This document shows positions 60,413 to 64,000 of a DNA stretch of 64,000 bases, in pieces. Numbering within the stretch: the first letter of the stretch is position 1; every line of letters starts with the position of its first letter. Origin of the DNA: Aquilaria yunnanensis (taxonomy: Eukaryota; Streptophyta; Magnoliopsida; Malvales; Thymelaeaceae); contig CM077596.1 of the NCBI GenBank assembly GCA_039654915.1, forward strand, positions 75,703,751 through 75,767,750, given 5' to 3'. The notes below the pieces were generated by a model. That model was not told the origin of the DNA. It worked only from the letters and a program-made list of their open reading frames with translations, and made no database searches. Both the position numbers and the translations under genes were made by a program.

Positions 60413-61139
60413 TCCTTTCATTTTTCATTCTTATATATATGTGTGTGTAAATAAATATATATACAGAGAGAGAGGAAACACGTAGAAAATAGGAAAAGAC
60501 ATTAAAAAATATTTTCAATTTTTTACTCTTTATTTTTTTTATAACAATTGAACTTCATTTATTGTATTTTTGTTGATGTTGTTTCTTTTCATTTTTTTAA
60601 TCTTTTAGTATTATTTTCTTCTTAAATCATAAAATTGAGATTACATTTGTGGTGAATTGCTTCCCTAGGCTTCCTGTTTTGTTCAATTGTGCAGTTTAGT
60701 CATATTCTTCCCTTTCCTTGCAATTTACGCCAAAAGAATCAACAGAAAAGATATTACAATACTATCAAACAGTGACAGATAATGCAGCACCACATAATTC
60801 TGAGATGATAGGTGTCATTTACTATGGACAAATTATACCATATTCTAAAGGAGAAAGGGTTTTTACTGTTTACCAACAGTAGTTTCCACTATGGCTTTTT
60901 TCTTTTTTCTTTTTCTTCCAACTTATGGTCAAATCCCTCTTTTGGTCCCTAAATATTTCACATATGCCATAATACTCCCCCCAATTTTGCTTGTTGTCGC
61001 TAGCTAGAGGGTAGATCATTTGTTGATGGTGACATGATTGTCACATCATAAACATTGGGGAATATTATTGGTGATAATAAATATTATAGGGATCCGAGAG
61101 TATTTTGTCCCTTTTTTTGACACATGGCCCACCATTTCA
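59964..61139 (+). other. WRKY 3' region and intergenic DNA with an (ATT)n tract
   Basis: Probable WRKY 3' untranslated sequence runs to about 60090. An ATT trinucleotide microsatellite occupies 60371-60412; the Asn-rich open frame on the other strand is an artefact of it. No gene is otherwise supported to 61139. Confidence 0.6.
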
Positions 61140-61149
61140 AATTTATTTT

Positions 61150-62181
61150 GGGTAAATTGTACCTGTGACCCCTAACATTTTATTATTGTCCTATTTTAGA
61201 CCTTAACCTCAAAACCTCTCATGAGACGCCCTCAACCTCAATTCTTTATTTCATTTTAGACCTTTGATAAACGGAAAATGTTAAAATTGACGGAATTAGC
61301 CACATGGCATGCCAACGTGGGAGATTTGCAACAGTGGCATAATAATTAGCTGCTAATGATGATGTGACAAGGAAGAAAAATAATAAAAAAAATATGAAAA
61401 AATAAAAATAAAAATAAAAAAATCCCTTCTGCAATAGGCTCGGCCTCCTCCTTCCCTTTCTGCCTCCAACCCTCCCTTGCTGCCACCAGCCTCTACCACA
61501 TCCCCCATTTCTCTTCCCTTCCTCCCTTCTTTCCTTCTTCTATGCTCAGTTCAATTGGAAATGTCCGAAGAGAAGTCTTGGTGACTCTGCTGCTGGTATA
61601 GGTAACTCCACGCCAATCACAAGGAGTTGTTGGCATGGAAGAGTCCCTGTTGTTAAGAATGCCAAGTGGGTCATGGAGATTGAGGTAGAAGGCCGTCAAA
61701 GCATCGATCTTTGCATGGCTCTAGGTTCTATTCCGGGAAATATTGCCGGAGGTCTTTCGCTGCTCTGCCTGGCCTTTTAGCCCTAGTGGATGAAGGCCAG
61801 ATCTTGTCAAAGATGGCGAATTGATGGAAGGGGATGAGGGGAAAAGGCGGAGCCTGGAGGCAACAAGGGAGGGAGAAGGCTGAGCCCAACAATAGGGGGA
61901 TTTTTTTAATTTTTTATTATTTTTCTTTTTCATATTTTCATATTTTATTTTTTTTATTCCTTGCCACAAAATCACCAGCAGCTATTTATTATACCACTGT
62001 GAAAAATTGCCCACGTTAGCATGCTGCATGGCTAATTCCGTCAATTTTAACATTTTCTGTCCATTAAAGGTCTAAAATGGAACACAAATTTGAGGTTAAG
62101 GACGTCCCATGTGAGGTTATAAGGTTTGGGTCCAAAATAGAATAATAATAAAATGTTAGGGGCCACAGTTGTAATTTACCC
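61150..62181. mobile_element. Pack-MULE with long TIRs and 10-bp TSD
   Basis: Inverted arms of about 350 bases (61150-61500 and 61835-62181) start GGGTAAATTGTACC and end gttgtaatttaccc. They are flanked by the perfect 10-bp repeat aatttatttt (61140-61149 and 62182-62191). The arms share the GGGTAAATT terminus with the elements at 6171 and 12964. The core holds a fragment of an LRR receptor-kinase gene (61550-61711), so this is a gene-carrying Pack-MULE. Confidence 0.88.
61550..61711 (-). pseudogene. Captured N-terminal fragment of an LRR receptor-like kinase
   Basis: The minus-strand frame reads KIDALTAFYLNLHDPLGILN, then a short linker and PCDWRGVTYTSSRVTKTSL. This is the N-terminal cap of plant LRR receptor-like kinases, where the usual form is 'ALTAFKLNLHDPLGAL...PCDWRGVxC'. 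The expected Cys after GV is replaced by Thr-Tyr, so the paired-cysteine cap is damaged. Only about 50 residues are present, with no repeats and no kinase. It lies between the MULE arms. Confidence 0.78.
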
Positions 62182-62191
62182 AATTTATTTT

Positions 62192-63560
62192 ACTCTCCTG
62201 CAAAATGGTCAAATCACTTCTTTAGTCTTTAGATATAACATTTCTTCCATAATGATCTCCAACTTTCATGATCTATCATAATCTTTTTTTGCTCTTTTGC
62301 TAATCAGGATTTTTGTATATATTATAAGTCAAAGGTTTTTAAAGAGAAGGGAAAAGGGTTATCTTGATCCTTGGTTGTAGGTATGGTAGATTTTCATATA
62401 TGTTTTTATTAATCATATTAAATACCAAAAGTTTTTTTTTTGCATGGTTTGACTCATAATTTTAATTATATAAGTTTGATTCAAAGTTTTAATTAGTTGA
62501 AACAAATGCACACTTTTCATAATGTATGAGCGACTTGCAAAAATTTGATTTAAAATTTTGATTAGTTAAAATAAGTAAACAATTTGTTTTATGCATGAGT
62601 TCATAATTCTTAAAAGGTTTTATTTTATCACTAATACACTAGTGAGCAAAAAATCTGGAAAACATATGCATGTATATTATGCAATATTATCTTATACTAT
62701 GAACACAAAAAACTTTCTGAATATAAAAAACTTTCTTTCTCTTAATGGTTTTATTGAATTGATTAATAAAATTGCTTTAATCATTTTTTATTTGTTATCT
62801 TTAATGCTCTTTTGATACTATATAAATACATTTTCAGTTAACTACTTTGTATACTTATAATTATTTATACTCAGATTTTACTTTATGTCAAGGTAAATCT
62901 TAATGGTTAAATTGTAAATCTATTAACATAAATTAAGTTCAATTTTGTGTTTCAATCGTATATTTTATTATTCATGATTGCATTTTGCAGTATGAATTAT
63001 TTTTTATGGTTTAATAAAATAATTTAGTCCATAATTGCTAAAATTAAAAGTAAAATCTTCTAAATAAATTTCTAATCAATGTTAAAATTTACATTTTAAG
63101 TTGATAAAAGAGGAAAACTTATAATGAACTATTCTTAATGAAAGAATTATACATTTCAAAATATATATGATTTTATGTTTCTATTTACCTAATTTCAATT
63201 ATTGTTCAAATTAGTTCAACTTCAATCAATTTTTTTTTCATATATTTTTAATTATTTATTATTTAAATTTTTTGTACTAAGTTTATAATAAAAAAAACCT
63301 GTGTGGGCTAACATACCTCGTAATAACTATACATATAAAATCATATCTATAATCTTAAACCGAGTAGGGCCCGAGATTCATTCAACTACTAAAGTGAATG
63401 GAACTTCTCAATGTTACGGTAACACAACGGATTTTGTACCGCCGAGTTGAAAATCACTCCCTATAGCCTAAAAAAAGAAGAACCAAAAGAAGAATCTAAA
63501 TACAGAGATCTGTAGATATATGGACAGGATCCGCAAAGGCTAGAACCGGATGTCTTGGTG
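62192..63560. other. AT-rich intergenic DNA and 3' end of the INO80B-like gene
   Basis: Very AT-rich. The part nearest 63560 should hold the 3' untranslated region of the minus-strand gene that follows. Nothing else was recognised. Confidence 0.5.
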
Positions 63561-63563
63561 ATG

Positions 63564-64000
63564 TTAGCAGAAAGTCTCTGCGCGCTGTTCCTGAACTGCC
63601 TTGTAGCACCGTAGACTACAAAGCGGTAGTTTTGATTTTGAATCTCGATACTTATATGGGTTCGTACAAGATGGACCTGCACAGTTTTCGCGCGGAGGAG
63701 GATAACTGGAAACGCCCCAAGAAAAAAAAAACAAACCCTTCTTGTTAAAGGCAGAACATTCAACACGAACTACATTAACCCAAAACAAGGTGAGGCCAAG
63801 TTACCTGTAACTTTTGGAGTCAAATAAGCTGGGAAGACCCATATCCTCTGAAAACGTAACAATATTGCCAGTAGGGCGAATGAGCCATCTGACAGTGTTT
63901 GACGCAAGAATTAGTGCGTTGGCAGCCTTCTCCTATAAAACATCATGCAAGGCAAACATATTTTAGATGAAGGATTCGTAAAAGAACTGCAGCACACAAC
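63564..64000 (-). CDS. INO80 complex subunit B-like protein (PAPA-1/HIT zinc finger), C-terminal part
   Basis: Two exons are visible: 63932-63805 and 63705-63564. They encode the last 89 or so residues of a gene whose 5' part lies beyond the right edge. The first has the segment EKAANALILASNTVRWLIRP and ends FDSKSY. The second continues SYPPPRENCAGPSCTNPYKY and then RDSKSKLPLCSLRCYKAVQE, the CxxxxC...CxxxC zinc-finger HIT-type end of plant PAPA-1-like proteins. INO80B/IES2-type proteins are subunits of the INO80 chromatin remodeller. Splice borders are GT-AG (GTAACT donor; TTTCCAG acceptor) and phases fit. The stop is TAA after TFC. Confidence 0.85.

Noticed and set aside
60143..60421. Poly-Asn open frame on the minus strand
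   Set aside because: It is the translation of the ATT microsatellite at 60371-60412.
1..64000. tRNA, rRNA, CRISPR arrays or organellar insertions
   Set aside because: I scanned for cloverleaf-type ends with GGTTCGAATCC-like T loops and for regular spaced repeats, and found none that hold up.

Overview
This is nuclear DNA of a eudicot flowering plant. It has AT-rich intergenic DNA, GT-AG introns, plant-specific genes (chloroplast CP12, a WRKY factor, a GRAS factor, a class S1 bZIP with a sucrose-control uORF) and plant transposon families. No species can be named from the sequence alone. The real genes, in order, are: VPS51/UNHINGED (minus strand, 3' end beyond the left edge), a bZIP53-type factor (+), CP12 (-), chloroplast glutamyl endopeptidase CGEP (+), COX5C (-), a DELLA-like GRAS factor (-), a group IIe-type WRKY factor (+), and an INO80B-like PAPA-1/HIT zinc-finger gene (-, 5' end beyond the right edge).

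Layout. 0-6 kb: 15 exons of VPS51, with a fold-back element in the last visible intron. 6-17.9 kb: gene-poor DNA with Mutator-like (MULE) elements, two hAT elements, a LINE RNase H relic and a degenerate tandem array. 17.9-32.4 kb: the gene-dense core bZIP53 - CP12 - CGEP - COX5C, interrupted by a 2.0-kb, almost fully palindromic MULE-like element between bZIP53 and CP12. 32.4-37 kb: MITEs (one Stowaway, one MULE-like) and repeats. 37.4-39.1 kb: the GRAS gene. 39.6-45.2 kb: a CACTA-like element carrying symplekin-like exons, a long-TIR MULE and an ERF pseudogene. 45.7-55.4 kb: one old, decayed Ty3/gypsy Tat-lineage retrotransposon on the minus strand with 5-bp target duplications, a 70-bp tandem array in its 3' region and a nested 1.4-kb solo LTR. 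55.4-64 kb: a MITE, the WRKY gene, a Pack-MULE carrying an LRR receptor-kinase fragment, and the INO80B-like gene.

Biology. The core genes have clear roles: VPS51 in retrograde vesicle tethering, CP12 in light/dark redox control of the Calvin cycle, CGEP in chloroplast peptide turnover, COX5C in respiratory complex IV, and bZIP53 in sugar- and energy-responsive transcription. From memory, the order bZIP53/CP12/CGEP/COX5C/INO80B-like resembles two Arabidopsis blocks (around At2g47350-At2g47400 and At3g62400-At3g62420), so this is probably an ancestral eudicot gene block expanded here by transposons.

I found no convincing evidence of a wholly new biological system. The most informative unusual items are the four-uORF leader of bZIP53, the 2-kb palindrome next to it, gene fragments captured by two different DNA transposon types, and the satellite-like array inside the Tat element. 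No tRNA, rRNA, CRISPR or organellar insertion was recognised.
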